Source: Chitinophagales bacterium (GTDB taxonomy: Bacteria; Bacteroidota; Bacteroidia; Chitinophagales; JADIYW01). Taken from it: a stretch of DNA of 41,189 nucleotides. This document shows positions 18,835 through 26,659 of the stretch, in pieces; the first letter of the stretch is position 1, and each line of letters begins with the position of its first letter. Below the pieces are notes generated by a model. The model saw only the letters and a list, made by a program, of their open reading frames with translations, was not told the DNA's origin and made no database searches. The stretch is from contig JAMLHJ010000017.1 of NCBI GenBank assembly GCA_023957245.1, forward strand, positions 1-41,189, in the 5' to 3' direction. The translations under genes and the position numbers were made by a program.

Positions 18835-19043
18835 ATGAGTAGAAAGTATAAATTCCACGAAGATGGAGATGCTTATTTTATCAGCTTTGCTATAATCGAT
18901 TGGATAGATGTATTTACAAGAATAGAATACTTTTCCATTTTGATAGAATCACTGGATGATTGCAGAAAAAATAAAGGAATGATCATTTTGCCTATTGTAC
19001 CATGCCTAGTCATGTCCATTTGATTTTTCGTTCATCAATTTGA
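18835..19043 (+). pseudogene. Broken REP-associated tyrosine transposase (RAYT, Y1/HUH family)
   Basis: The ATG at 18835 opens MSRKYKFHEDGDAYFISFAI and then WIDVFTR, the standard N-terminus of Bacteroidota RAYT proteins. The frame breaks in the T-run at 18986-18989: one base is missing. In the +1 frame it resumes as AYCTMPSHVHLIFRSSI, which contains the HVH (HUH) metal-binding motif, then stops at 19041-19043. The usual length is about 180 residues, so the catalytic tyrosine region is lost, replaced by a REP-like unit at 19051. It is therefore both frameshifted and truncated. RAYTs are domesticated relatives of IS200/IS605 transposases that spread REP repeats. Confidence 0.8.
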
Positions 19044-19050
19044 CAGGTTA

Positions 19051-19076
19051 GCTCGAGAGAGACGCTCGAACAAACT
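19051..19076. repeat. REP-like unit downstream of transposase remnant
   Basis: Reads GCTCGAGAGAGACGCTCG then AACAAACT, a degenerate form of the hairpin at 1000-1020 with the same CAAACT flank. It is inverted relative to the three units before the transposase, the arrangement expected around a RAYT gene. Confidence 0.6.
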
Positions 19077-19131
19077 GAAAAGCAGTAGTATTCAAAAATT
19101 CATATCTATCTTCAAAATAAAAGCGATAAGC

Positions 19132-19434
19132 CTAAATACTTACATTTAGTTTTAGATGTCCTTCTAGACCTTCTCTAATAATCCTCATAAGTGTAGAAAG
19201 TCGAATGTCGCTCGCATTATTTTCAATTCTAGAAATATAAGTCTTTGTAGTTCCACATTTTTGCGCCAATTGCTCTTGTGTTAGACCTTTTTCTTTACGC
19301 AATTCTTGTATCATTACTCCAAGCTTAAAAGCTTCAAATTCCTGTTCATATTTCTCTCTAGTATCTGTTCCTCGTTTCCCATATTGAAGGTCAAGATGTT
19401 CTCGAAACGAAGTAGTTTTTATCTTATTTTCCAT
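19132..19434 (-). CDS. higA: HigA-type XRE antitoxin / autorepressor
   Basis: A 100-residue protein with a Cro/C1-type helix-turn-helix at about residues 41-75 (QELRKEKGLTQEQLAQKCGTTKTYISRIENNASDIRLSTL split over five helices). The N-terminal ~35 residues are charged and probably contact the toxin. It lies downstream of, and overlaps by 11 bp, a HigB/Gp49-like toxin frame, so order and coupling match host-inhibition-of-growth (HigBA) modules. It should neutralise the toxin and repress the promoter at 19799-19831. The antitoxin frame is intact although the toxin frame is not. Confidence 0.85.
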   Translation of the reverse strand: MENKIKTTSFREHLDLQYGKRGTDTREKYEQEFEAFKLGVMIQELRKEKGLTQEQLAQKCGTTKTYISRIENNASDIRLSTLMRIIREGLEGHLKLNVSI

Positions 19435-19776
19435 ACTTTTTGTTTAAATATTCCAATTTTAATTTCTCCGCTGTCTCTAGTTCTTTTCTTGGTATCTTCT
19501 GTGTCTTCTTTTGAAATCCATTAATTAATATAATTAAATTTCCTTTATCAAAAAAGGAGAAAACTCTAAAAATATTTGAAGCAAATTCAATTCTCACTTC
19601 ATAAACTCCACTTGAGTTAGTAATGTGTTTAAAATACTTCTCTAGGACTCTTTCCACAGTTGCAATTAATTCTAAAGTCCAGTTAATTTTCTTCTGTACA
19701 TCTGGTTGCAAACTATCAAAAAAATCTAAAAATAATTCTCATAATATTCAATTTCTCTGATAAAGTTACCGCTCAT
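19424..19776 (-). pseudogene. higB: HigB/Gp49-like (RelE fold) toxin with frameshift
   Basis: The intact part (19711 to 19424) matches HigB/Gp49-like ribosome-dependent mRNA interferases: YEVRIEFASNIFRVFSFFDKGNLIILINGFQKKTQKIPRKEL, split here as residues after NWTLEL. The first ~25 family residues seem missing if translation begins at TTG 19711. They are found in another frame: ATG at 19776 reads MSGNFIREIEYYENYF, then TAG, while the downstream frame continues LDFFDSLQPDVQKK. The two join perfectly if one T is added to the T5 run at 19732-19728. A good promoter sits 23 nt before ATG 19776, supporting it as the original start. The cause may be mutation, phase variation, slippage or a homopolymer sequencing error. 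Confidence 0.75.
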
Positions 19777-19798
19777 TAAAACTCAATTCTTCCTAAAA

Positions 19799-19831
19799 CA
19801 AAGTTAGCTAAATAGATAACAATTTGCAAAC
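19799..19831 (-). promoter_or_regulatory. Promoter of the HigBA module
   Basis: On the minus strand TTTG (19831-19828), 21-nt spacer, exact TAACTTTG (19806-19799). An 8-bp palindrome TTAGCTAA overlaps the upstream edge of the -7 box and could be the HigA operator. From here to 20142 (about 310 bp) I see no gene; short open frames there have no coding character. Confidence 0.6.
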
Positions 19832-20142
19832 ATTTCTTAATTCATTATTGTGAAAAAGCTCGATAAACAAATTCTCCTACTAATAAATACTAACACTTAA
19901 TGAGAAAACTAATCACTAATTCTAACAATGAAGCCAGAAATACAAATTCTCACGTACAACAAAAATCTAATTATTCTCTCGCTTCACTTTATCTCGTTTA
20001 CAACTATAAAATCAAAATTCATTCGTCTATATCATAAAAAAAATATTAGACTGAAACAAAATTACATATACATAACTCACTGTTTATTAATGAGCATAGC
20101 ATTTTTTAAGTATTATTAACAAAACATTTGTATATACAACTA

Positions 20143-20171
20143 TTGTGCAAATAAATATTTACTTATCTTTG
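20143..20171 (+). promoter_or_regulatory. Promoter of the YceI-like gene
   Basis: TTG at 20143-20145, an 18-nt spacer and an exact TATCTTTG at 20164-20171. Transcription should start near 20178, about 20 nt before the ATG. Confidence 0.65.
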
Positions 20172-20198
20172 CTCTTAATAAATAAAAACCATTCAAGT

Positions 20199-20822
20199 AT
20201 GAAAAAAACATTTTTAGCATTCGCAATCTCAGGATTAATTTTTGCTTCTTGTTCAAGCAATCCAGAAGGAGAAAAGGCTGAAGTATCAGAAGCATCAGAA
20301 GTTGTAGAAGCTCAAGGCGCTCAACTAACAGTTGACACTCAAGCATCTAATGTAGTATGGACAGGAAAAAAAGTAAGTACTGCTCATCACGGAGAAATCA
20401 AAATCAAATCTGGCTCTGTAACAGTAGAAGGTGATGCATTAAAAGGTGGTCAATTCATCATTGACATGACTACTCTTGAAAACAAAGATTTATCAGGTGA
20501 GTGGAAAGCAAAACTTGAAGGACATCTTCATACAGAAGATTTCTTCCATACAGAAAAACATCCTGAAGCAAAATTGGAAATTACAAATGTAGAAGGTTCT
20601 GGCGTAGGAGTAGCAAAAGTATCTGCTAACTTAACTATCAAAGACGTTACTAAAAATATCACTTTCAATGCTGACGTTACTGAAATTTCAGATGCTGCGT
20701 TTAAAGCAACTGCAGACTTCAACATTGTAAGAGCTGACTGGGGAATCGTATATCCTGGTATGCCTGATGACTTAATCAGTGCAGAAATCAACTTTAAAGT
20801 AAGCATTGTTGCTAATAAATAA
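20199..20822 (+). CDS. YceI-family lipoprotein
   Basis: About 207 residues starting MKKTFLAFAISGLIFASCSS. The lipobox FASC puts the acylated cysteine at residue 18, followed by an acidic linker (NPEGEKAEVSEASE). The rest is a YceI lipocalin-like barrel: VVWTGKKVSTAHHGEIKIKSGSV, GGQFIIDMTTLENKD and the closing ISAEINFKVSIV. YceI proteins bind polyisoprenoid or fatty-acid-like amphiphiles in the envelope; the ligand here is not known. The ATG at 20199 is chosen over an upstream ATA-rich extension because the promoter lies at 20143-20171. Monocistronic with a UUCG-loop terminator. Confidence 0.9.
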   Translation: MKKTFLAFAISGLIFASCSSNPEGEKAEVSEASEVVEAQGAQLTVDTQASNVVWTGKKVSTAHHGEIKIKSGSVTVEGDALKGGQFIIDMTTLENKDLSGEWKAKLEGHLHTEDFFHTEKHPEAKLEITNVEGSGVGVAKVSANLTIKDVTKNITFNADVTEISDAAFKATADFNIVRADWGIVYPGMPDDLISAEINFKVSIVANK

Positions 20823-20846
20823 ACTGAGGGACAGTTTAAACATTTG

Positions 20847-20869
20847 GGGAGCTTCGGCTCCCTTTTTTA
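20847..20869 (+). terminator. Rho-independent terminator after the YceI gene
   Basis: GGGAGC, UUCG tetraloop, GCTCCC (20847-20862), then TTTTTT. It touches the stop codon of the convergent galK. A weaker AAACT/AGTTT hairpin precedes it at 20821-20838. Confidence 0.85.
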
Positions 20870-22018
20870 TTTTATTCGCCTAACTCCATCAACAGGATTG
20901 ACTAGGTAAAAATCAGCCTTCCGTCCTTGGTCGGTTTCATATTTTCTACCTACATAAGTACAAAATCTATTCACTAAAGATTTTTCTACAATCGCAATCG
21001 CACATCCTCCAAAACCAGCCCCTGTCATTCTTGCACCTATACAACCTCTAAATTTATGTGCATAATGAATTAGGCAATTCAATGCTTCACCTGCCACCTC
21101 ATAATCTTCATCTAAAGATTGGTGAGATTGCCATAAAAGATTACCTAAATAATCTATTTGACCCAGATTTAATGCATCAAAAGCCGCCAATACTCGCTGT
21201 TCTTCTGTTACAACATGTTTGGCTCGATAATATAAATTATCTTCTTCAATAGCACCTACCGATATGACATGAGCATGCGCCAAATGTGTAATAGGTTCAT
21301 GAAATTGTATTTCTAATAAAGCTTTGTCACATTCAGATTTTCTTTCGTTGTATTTAGATTCAATCAGATTTCTAGGAAAATTAGTATTTATCACTACCAA
21401 CTGATATCCCTTTAAATCTAAAGAGACATATTCATGAGTCAATTGATTGCAATCCAACAAAATAGCACTATTTTCTTTCCCAAAAGCTACTGCATACTGA
21501 TCCATAATTCCACACTTCACTCCCACTTCTTCCACCTCAGCTCTCTGTGCATCAATCGCTAACGCCAATCTATCTTTTTCATAAACTTGAGGAGCCATCA
21601 TGTATAAAATCAAACATTCTAAAGCAGCCGAAGATGATAAACCTGACGACAAAGGCAAATCACTTTTAAGAACAATTTTACCACCTCTTGTTTTTAACTT
21701 TCTTGATTTCATAATTTTCTGGCAAGCCAAAACATATAAATGCCACTGATTAAAGCCTTCAACATCTCCAAGATTGTCCAAATTGATTTGAATTTTCTCA
21801 TTAAAATCGGCACTAAATACCTCAAGAATTTGAGTAGTATCTGGGGCAAATATGGCAGTAATCCCCAAATCTATTGCAAAAGGCATCACATGACCACCAT
21901 TGTAATCCAAATGTTCCCCAATCAAATTGACCCGACCTGGTGAAAAATAAGCTTCAAAATCTTTAAGTTCACCAAATTGCTCTTTGAAAATCTCTTCTAT
22001 ACGCTCAATACTAACCAT
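20867..22018 (-). CDS. galK: Galactokinase
   Basis: Phosphorylates galactose at C1 with ATP, the first step of the Leloir pathway. The 383-residue GHMP kinase shows the galactose-binding signature GRVNLIGEHLDYNGG (28-42), the ATP-binding LPLSSGLSSSAAL (121-133) and the GHMP motif 3 GARMTGAGFGGCAIAIV near the C-terminus. The length matches the family. Its ATG overlaps the 3' end of galT by 8 bp, so galT-galK form a translationally coupled operon; galE is not in the window. Confidence 0.96.
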   Translation of the reverse strand: MVSIERIEEIFKEQFGELKDFEAYFSPGRVNLIGEHLDYNGGHVMPFAIDLGITAIFAPDTTQILEVFSADFNEKIQINLDNLGDVEGFNQWHLYVLACQKIMKSRKLKTRGGKIVLKSDLPLSSGLSSSAALECLILYMMAPQVYEKDRLALAIDAQRAEVEEVGVKCGIMDQYAVAFGKENSAILLDCNQLTHEYVSLDLKGYQLVVINTNFPRNLIESKYNERKSECDKALLEIQFHEPITHLAHAHVISVGAIEEDNLYYRAKHVVTEEQRVLAAFDALNLGQIDYLGNLLWQSHQSLDEDYEVAGEALNCLIHYAHKFRGCIGARMTGAGFGGCAIAIVEKSLVNRFCTYVGRKYETDQGRKADFYLVNPVDGVRRIK

Positions 22019-23000
22019 TACTCTTTCTTAAAAATTTCTGATAAGCTTCTCTTAGCTCCACTGCTGTATCCTCAACATATCGCACATTGGCAGCAGACCA
22101 AGCTCCCATTTCTGTTGATGCATAATATTTCATCGTTTCTGGAGCTCTTAATGGGGGATAAAACTCAATATGAAAACGATAAAAATCTTTTTGCTCACTC
22201 CAGCGTTCTTCATTCACCGCTCCTTGATGCATACACATCATATACGGAAAAATCTGATTATACAATTCATCAAACATCCCATTGACAGCTTTAATCACCT
22301 TCCCCAATTCTAATCTTTGACTAGAAGAAAACTCAGATATCCATACAATAGGTACTTTACTGACTATAAAAATCCCATAAGGATAATCTGTAAAATAAGG
22401 TAAAAACACCAAAAATGTATCTGTTTCAAATATGACTCTTAATCCTTCAGCTTTTTCTTTCAATAAAATATCTTCAAATAAATTTCTTTGATATTGATGA
22501 AAATAATTTTGAGCATTAACAAGTTCGGTTTCTATTTTCAACGGCACATACGGAAATGCATATAATTGACCATGAGGATGAGGCATAGTCACTCCTACTT
22601 CCTTTCCTCTATTTTCAAACTCATAAACATATTTCACCAGTGTATGTGCTTTGTAATAATCAAACCTCTCAGCCCACAAATCCACCAATTTACCGACATG
22701 AGTATCGGAAAGTTCATGGAGCTGGGTATAATGATTTGAGGAGTATAAAATTACCTCACAAGCACCTTTGGCTACCGAGCTTTGAAACAAATCATTTGAT
22801 GGTTCCCAATCTCCATCTATTCCATCAGACAATGCAGAGAAATCATTAGGATAGATCAAAACATCATAATCTTCGCTTATCTTTTTGTCATCTCCTGGGC
22901 AAAATGGACAATAACCCTTGGGCATATTAGGACGATTTTGACGATTGGCAGCAATAATCGTCCATGTATTCAACAATGGATTCCAACGAAGTTCAGACAT
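22011..23000 (-). CDS. galT: Galactose-1-phosphate uridylyltransferase
   Basis: Exchanges UMP between UDP-glucose and galactose 1-phosphate. The 329 residues contain the active-site motif HPHGQ (H141, H143; the second His is the nucleophile that becomes uridylylated) and a paired CPFCPGD at 31-37 that binds structural zinc. The N-terminal RWNPLLNTWTIIAANRQNRP is the normal GalT beginning. It is the first gene of the galT-galK pair; 22 bp upstream lies the stop of the glycoside hydrolase gene, so all three may share a transcript. Confidence 0.95.
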   Translation of the reverse strand: MSELRWNPLLNTWTIIAANRQNRPNMPKGYCPFCPGDDKKISEDYDVLIYPNDFSALSDGIDGDWEPSNDLFQSSVAKGACEVILYSSNHYTQLHELSDTHVGKLVDLWAERFDYYKAHTLVKYVYEFENRGKEVGVTMPHPHGQLYAFPYVPLKIETELVNAQNYFHQYQRNLFEDILLKEKAEGLRVIFETDTFLVFLPYFTDYPYGIFIVSKVPIVWISEFSSSQRLELGKVIKAVNGMFDELYNQIFPYMMCMHQGAVNEERWSEQKDFYRFHIEFYPPLRAPETMKYYASTEMGAWSAANVRYVEDTAVELREAYQKFLRKSNG

Positions 23001-23022
23001 GGCTCTAAATTAACAATAAAAA

Positions 23023-24129
23023 CTATTTCAAAATTTTAAATGGCGGTTTTAAAAACTGCCAGTAGGTTGCATTAGGAGAAATATCCCCCTTATCTACATT
23101 CAATAAATTATAGGTATCTCCATCTTTACCTGAAGATATCCTATGATAAATGGTCATCTCTACTCCTAGTGAGTCCAACAAATTTTGAGTTCTTAAATTC
23201 AATTCAATATGCAGAGGCGTTTGTTTCCAATGGGCATTTCTGTCATTAGCAAAACCGAAATCAATACCATTCCATTCAGTAATCCACACTTCTTTATTTG
23301 TATTTTTGAGTAAAAGGATATTTTCAGTAACTTTCTCTTCAAATTTTTTAAAGTTTTGTCTAGCAATTTCGTCTGTTTCGGCTCCATCTATACTACCATA
23401 CCAATGTTGAACATAGGCATCAGAAAAATTCATCTTTAGGGCAAATACATTCCATTTTTTATGATTTTTATTCCTAGTTGAACCCATAGGAATAGCAGTC
23501 TTAATACGAGGATCTATTTTTCGGATGGCTTTGACATAGAACTGAGCCAATCGATTGTATTTTTTATAATTATCAGGCCACCATTCATCGCTTTTATCTT
23601 CATTGAGGCGTTTAGTTATTTTTGCAGGTAGGGCAATATCCCATCCTCTAATGACTGGATAAATATAGAATTCATTACCCAGCTCCACTCCTACAATATC
23701 TACACCTTGTTTTTTCAAATACATAATGGCAGCCAAATTTTCTACCACCAAATCCCAATCAGATAATGTTGGTTTGTAAAAATGTTCAAACATATTGATG
23801 ACAAACAATACTTTGGGTGGCTTATCCATTGATTTGACAAGGCGAACAAATTCTACGATATAATTTTGTGCAGTCTTTTTATCAAAAGCCGAATTCTGCC
23901 CATATCCAGATTTAGAGAAATGATATTTATTAGCAATAGTTCCTCCTGGAAATCTCAATACATCGGGCTGCAATTTGTCAAGTGTGTCTTTATAAGCATC
24001 AGAAAATTTTTGCTCATAAAAATTATACAAAAATGCATTGGTATTAAAGCCTTTCAATGGAACTGCATTTAATCCTTGCAAGCAACTCAACATCAATAGG
24101 CTAAAAATAAGTTTCAAAAATTTATTCAT
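23023..24129 (-). CDS. Secreted clan GH-A glycoside hydrolase-like protein
   Basis: A 368-residue exported protein (signal peptide to about LNA, residue 22; a cysteine at 16 makes a lipoprotein possible but the lipobox is poor). The (beta/alpha)8 barrel of clan GH-A is indicated by RFPGGT (59-64), the acid/base glutamate in GVELGNEF (E153) and the nucleophile glutamate in VWITEWN (E285). Families GH51, GH39 and GH79 share this pattern; alpha-L-arabinofuranosidase-like is the best guess, but the small size leaves little room for the accessory beta domain of GH51. It sits 22 bp before galT, so it may release sugar for galactose use. Substrate is not determined. Confidence 0.7.
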   Translation of the reverse strand: MNKFLKLIFSLLMLSCLQGLNAVPLKGFNTNAFLYNFYEQKFSDAYKDTLDKLQPDVLRFPGGTIANKYHFSKSGYGQNSAFDKKTAQNYIVEFVRLVKSMDKPPKVLFVINMFEHFYKPTLSDWDLVVENLAAIMYLKKQGVDIVGVELGNEFYIYPVIRGWDIALPAKITKRLNEDKSDEWWPDNYKKYNRLAQFYVKAIRKIDPRIKTAIPMGSTRNKNHKKWNVFALKMNFSDAYVQHWYGSIDGAETDEIARQNFKKFEEKVTENILLLKNTNKEVWITEWNGIDFGFANDRNAHWKQTPLHIELNLRTQNLLDSLGVEMTIYHRISSGKDGDTYNLLNVDKGDISPNATYWQFLKPPFKILK

Positions 24130-24135
24130 CTCCTA

Positions 24136-24166
24136 AAAATAAAAAAGGTCGTCAAAAATGACAACC
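24136..24166 (-). terminator. Rho-independent terminator after rplT
   Basis: On the minus strand AAAAGGTTGTCA and TGACGACCTTTT (24166-24143) pair over 12 bp around a 4-nt A/T-rich loop, followed by TTTATTTTT. The one imperfect position is G-U in the minus RNA but C-A in the plus RNA, which assigns it to rplT. Confidence 0.75.
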
Positions 24167-24190
24167 TTTTATTTTGAATAGTAGAAATAA

Positions 24191-24535
24191 CTATTTTACT
24201 TTCTCTACGATAGCTTTAAAAGCATCAGGATTATTTAGAGCCAAATCAGCAAGCGCTTTACGATTCAAATCGATTCCAGCTTCCTTTAATTTGTTCATAA
24301 ATACAGAATAACTCAAACCATACTCACGTACAGCTGCGTTGATACGGACAATCCACATACTTCTGTAATCTCTTTTCTTTAATTTACGACCTTCGTAAGC
24401 ATAAGCTAAACCTTTTTCTACAGCATTTTTTGCTACTGTCCAAACGTTTTTACGACGACCGAAATAACCTTTTGCACTTTTAAGTACTCTTTTCTTTCTT
24501 GCTTTTGCTGCTACAGAATTGACTGATCTAGGCAT
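24191..24535 (-). CDS. rplT: 50S ribosomal protein L20
   Basis: Early-assembly protein of the large subunit. The 114 residues are typical: [32 protein letters not shown], then [43 protein letters not shown] (broken here into helices about 55-100). Strongly basic. It follows rpmI by 26 bp and ends at a clear terminator. In many bacteria rplT follows infC directly; here it does not. Confidence 0.97.
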   Translation of the reverse strand: MPRSVNSVAAKARKKRVLKSAKGYFGRRKNVWTVAKNAVEKGLAYAYEGRKLKKRDYRSMWIVRINAAVREYGLSYSVFMNKLKEAGIDLNRKALADLALNNPDAFKAIVEKVK

Positions 24536-24561
24536 GACGTTAAATTTTTACTTGATTTTAA

Positions 24562-24759
24562 TTAACTTAATACGAGCAATTTTTTAACGTTGCTCATCTC
24601 TGTAGATCCTACGATTGCAGAAAGACCAAGACGTCTCTTTTGTTTTGTGCTCTTTTTTGTAAGAATATGGCGTTTATACGCTTTTGCTCTTTTCACTTTC
24701 CCTGTTCCGGTAAGAGTAAATCTCTTTTTAGCGCTCGAATTTGTTTTTTGTTTTGGCAT
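24562..24759 (-). CDS. rpmI: 50S ribosomal protein L35
   Basis: A 65-residue basic ribosomal protein with the family opening [24 protein letters not shown] and the [18 protein letters not shown] core. First gene of the rpmI-rplT pair, driven by the exact promoter at 24783-24810. Confidence 0.96.
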   Translation of the reverse strand: MPKQKTNSSAKKRFTLTGTGKVKRAKAYKRHILTKKSTKQKRRLGLSAIVGSTEMSNVKKLLVLS

Positions 24760-24782
24760 CTCTACCCCTTATTTTGAGTTTG

Positions 24783-24810
24783 CAAAGATAGACATTTTTC
24801 ATAAAACAAA
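24783..24810 (-). promoter_or_regulatory. Promoter of rpmI-rplT
   Basis: On the minus strand TTTG (24810-24807), 16-nt spacer, exact TATCTTTG (24790-24783), 24 nt before the rpmI ATG. Confidence 0.65.
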
Positions 24811-24985
24811 AAATTTATTGCATTTTTATTCACAAGACTTATGCACATTTTGTATAAAAATAACTCAATTCTACCCTAAAGTCAAAATTAGATTATAAAT
24901 TTAAATTAAGTATTCAGAAATTAAAAGGTAAATCTGTCAACTTTTTAGGACGAGGCAATTAATTAATAATTTAAATGATTTTCGT

Positions 24986-26560
24986 ATGAAAAACAATCTC
25001 CTACTACTGATTACAGCACTATTGCTATCCAGCAATGCTTACAGCCAAACGCCTGAAATGGTGCTTGATAGACAAGCTTACAACCTAAGCGTTGCCAATG
25101 GTAAGTTATTTTTTATGAGCAATGATACGCTTTGGGTTTCAGACGGAACTCAAGCTGGTTCTTTTCCTTTAAAGGATTTTGGAACAGCTTATGCGTCTAA
25201 ATTTATTCCCTATAATGGCAAAACCTATTTTATAGCCCCAGGCAATGATACTGGGCGCGAACTTTGGGTTACAGACGGCACAACAGCAGGAACGGTAATG
25301 GTAAAAGATATTAGCCCAGACCCTGATTATTACGGTACACTTGAGATTATTGGCGAATTGAATGGAAAATTACTTTTTATAGGTAATGATGTTACTACCA
25401 GTGGGATTGAATTGTGGACTACAGACGGCACAACAGCAGGTACGGTAATGGTAAAAGACATTAATCCTGGTAGTAGTGGTGGAGTTATATATGGTGCAAG
25501 CAGCAGTAACATTCTCAATGGGAAATTATATTTCGTTGCAAAGGATGGAACCCACGGAGATGAATTGTGGGTAACAGATGGTACAGCTGCTGGTACTAAT
25601 ATGCTTAAAGATATAAATCCATCAGGCAACTCTTCTCCTTATGGTTTTACAGTCTTTAATAACAAAATATACTTTAGTGCAGATGATGGTGTGCATGGTA
25701 GTGAATTATGGGCAACAGATGGCACCACTGGAGGAACCGCTCTTGCAGTAGATATAATTCCTGGAAGTGTTGGCTCTTTTCCAACCCCCTTAACAGTATT
25801 CAATAATAAGCTGTTCTTTTCTAATGGGATGGATTTGTGGCAAACTGATGGAACAGCCGTAGGAACTGCCCTTTTTATCGATAGTGTGTCTAATCCCTAT
25901 GTATATAAAAGCCATTTATACTATTGCAAATTTGATGGAGTCAAATTCGGAACATGGCGCTATAAAGGGCTCTATAAAACTGATGGCACAATAGCCGGTA
26001 CTAGTTTATTAGATAGCTTAACAGAAGGTAATAGTATAAAAGCTGCTTACTATTTTACCGAAATGGGCGGTAACCTCTATTTTCTCCGAAATTATGATGA
26101 TGAGGGGGCAAATTATTTAGCTAACGATTTATGGATTACAGATGGCACATCGGCAAACACTAATATTATTCGAGACTCTGCTAATGCAATTGTTAATGTT
26201 TATATTAAAATGAGTGATATGGTAGTAATGGGCAATTCTTTATACTTTAATCGTAGAGTATTTGATAATAATGATGGAGTCAGAGAAACTTTATATAAGA
26301 TAGCTAGCACCTCTACCGGAATAAAAAATCTTTCGCTCAATAACACTACAATGTTATTGTATCCCAACCCAACTAACTCTTTAGTAAATATCAAAACAGA
26401 GCATGCTATTGAAAAGGTGCAGATTTTTGATGCTTTAGGTAAACTTGTACAGACTGAAACAACTAAAGAGTTTTCTATTGAAAGGTTACAACGTGGTGTT
26501 TATCTTGTACAAATAATAACTGAAAGAGGAGTTGTTGCCAAACAAATAATTAAGAAGTAG
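24986..26560 (+). CDS. Type IX-secreted ELWxTDGT-repeat protein
   Basis: A 524-residue exported protein with signal peptide (MKNNLLLLITALLLSSNAYSQ). About eight repeats carry (E/D)LWxTDGTxxGT followed by a hydrophobic-KDI(N/S)P stretch, each about 45-60 residues, suggesting a beta-propeller-like fold. The C-terminal ~75 residues are a type IX secretion sorting domain: LLYPNPTNSLVNIK, then VQIFDALGKLVQTE and a final GVYLVQIITERGVVAKQIIKK. The protein is therefore probably delivered to the cell surface or outside through the gliding/Por system. Function is unknown. Two repeats are nearly identical in DNA (25271-25309 and 25421-25459), pointing to recent internal duplication. It stands alone, converging on yihY. 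Confidence 0.88.
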   Translation: MKNNLLLLITALLLSSNAYSQTPEMVLDRQAYNLSVANGKLFFMSNDTLWVSDGTQAGSFPLKDFGTAYASKFIPYNGKTYFIAPGNDTGRELWVTDGTTAGTVMVKDISPDPDYYGTLEIIGELNGKLLFIGNDVTTSGIELWTTDGTTAGTVMVKDINPGSSGGVIYGASSSNILNGKLYFVAKDGTHGDELWVTDGTAAGTNMLKDINPSGNSSPYGFTVFNNKIYFSADDGVHGSELWATDGTTGGTALAVDIIPGSVGSFPTPLTVFNNKLFFSNGMDLWQTDGTAVGTALFIDSVSNPYVYKSHLYYCKFDGVKFGTWRYKGLYKTDGTIAGTSLLDSLTEGNSIKAAYYFTEMGGNLYFLRNYDDEGANYLANDLWITDGTSANTNIIRDSANAIVNVYIKMSDMVVMGNSLYFNRRVFDNNDGVRETLYKIASTSTGIKNLSLNNTTMLLYPNPTNSLVNIKTEHAIEKVQIFDALGKLVQTETTKEFSIERLQRGVYLVQIITERGVVAKQIIKK

Positions 26561-26659
26561 TGATAACCTAAGTTCAAGCAATTGATAAAAGTTCTGGGAG
26601 GTATAAATGGTATTCCTCTTTAGAAATTTTCTCTCAAAAGTATCTCTAAAATTTCATTT

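Noticed and set aside
18835..19776. Both frameshifts (RAYT and HigB) as real biology
   Set aside because: Not fully rejected, but both are one-base losses in T-runs within 750 bp, the usual signature of homopolymer read errors; only the RAYT is independently shown to be dead by its truncation.
19928..20119. 63-codon open frame between the HigBA promoter and the YceI gene
   Set aside because: AT-rich composition, no promoter or family resemblance, random-looking residues; treated as non-coding.
26590..26622. Hairpin GAGG...CCTC between the T9SS repeat gene and yihY as a terminator
   Set aside because: Stem is short with a mismatch and no clear T-run, so it was not listed.
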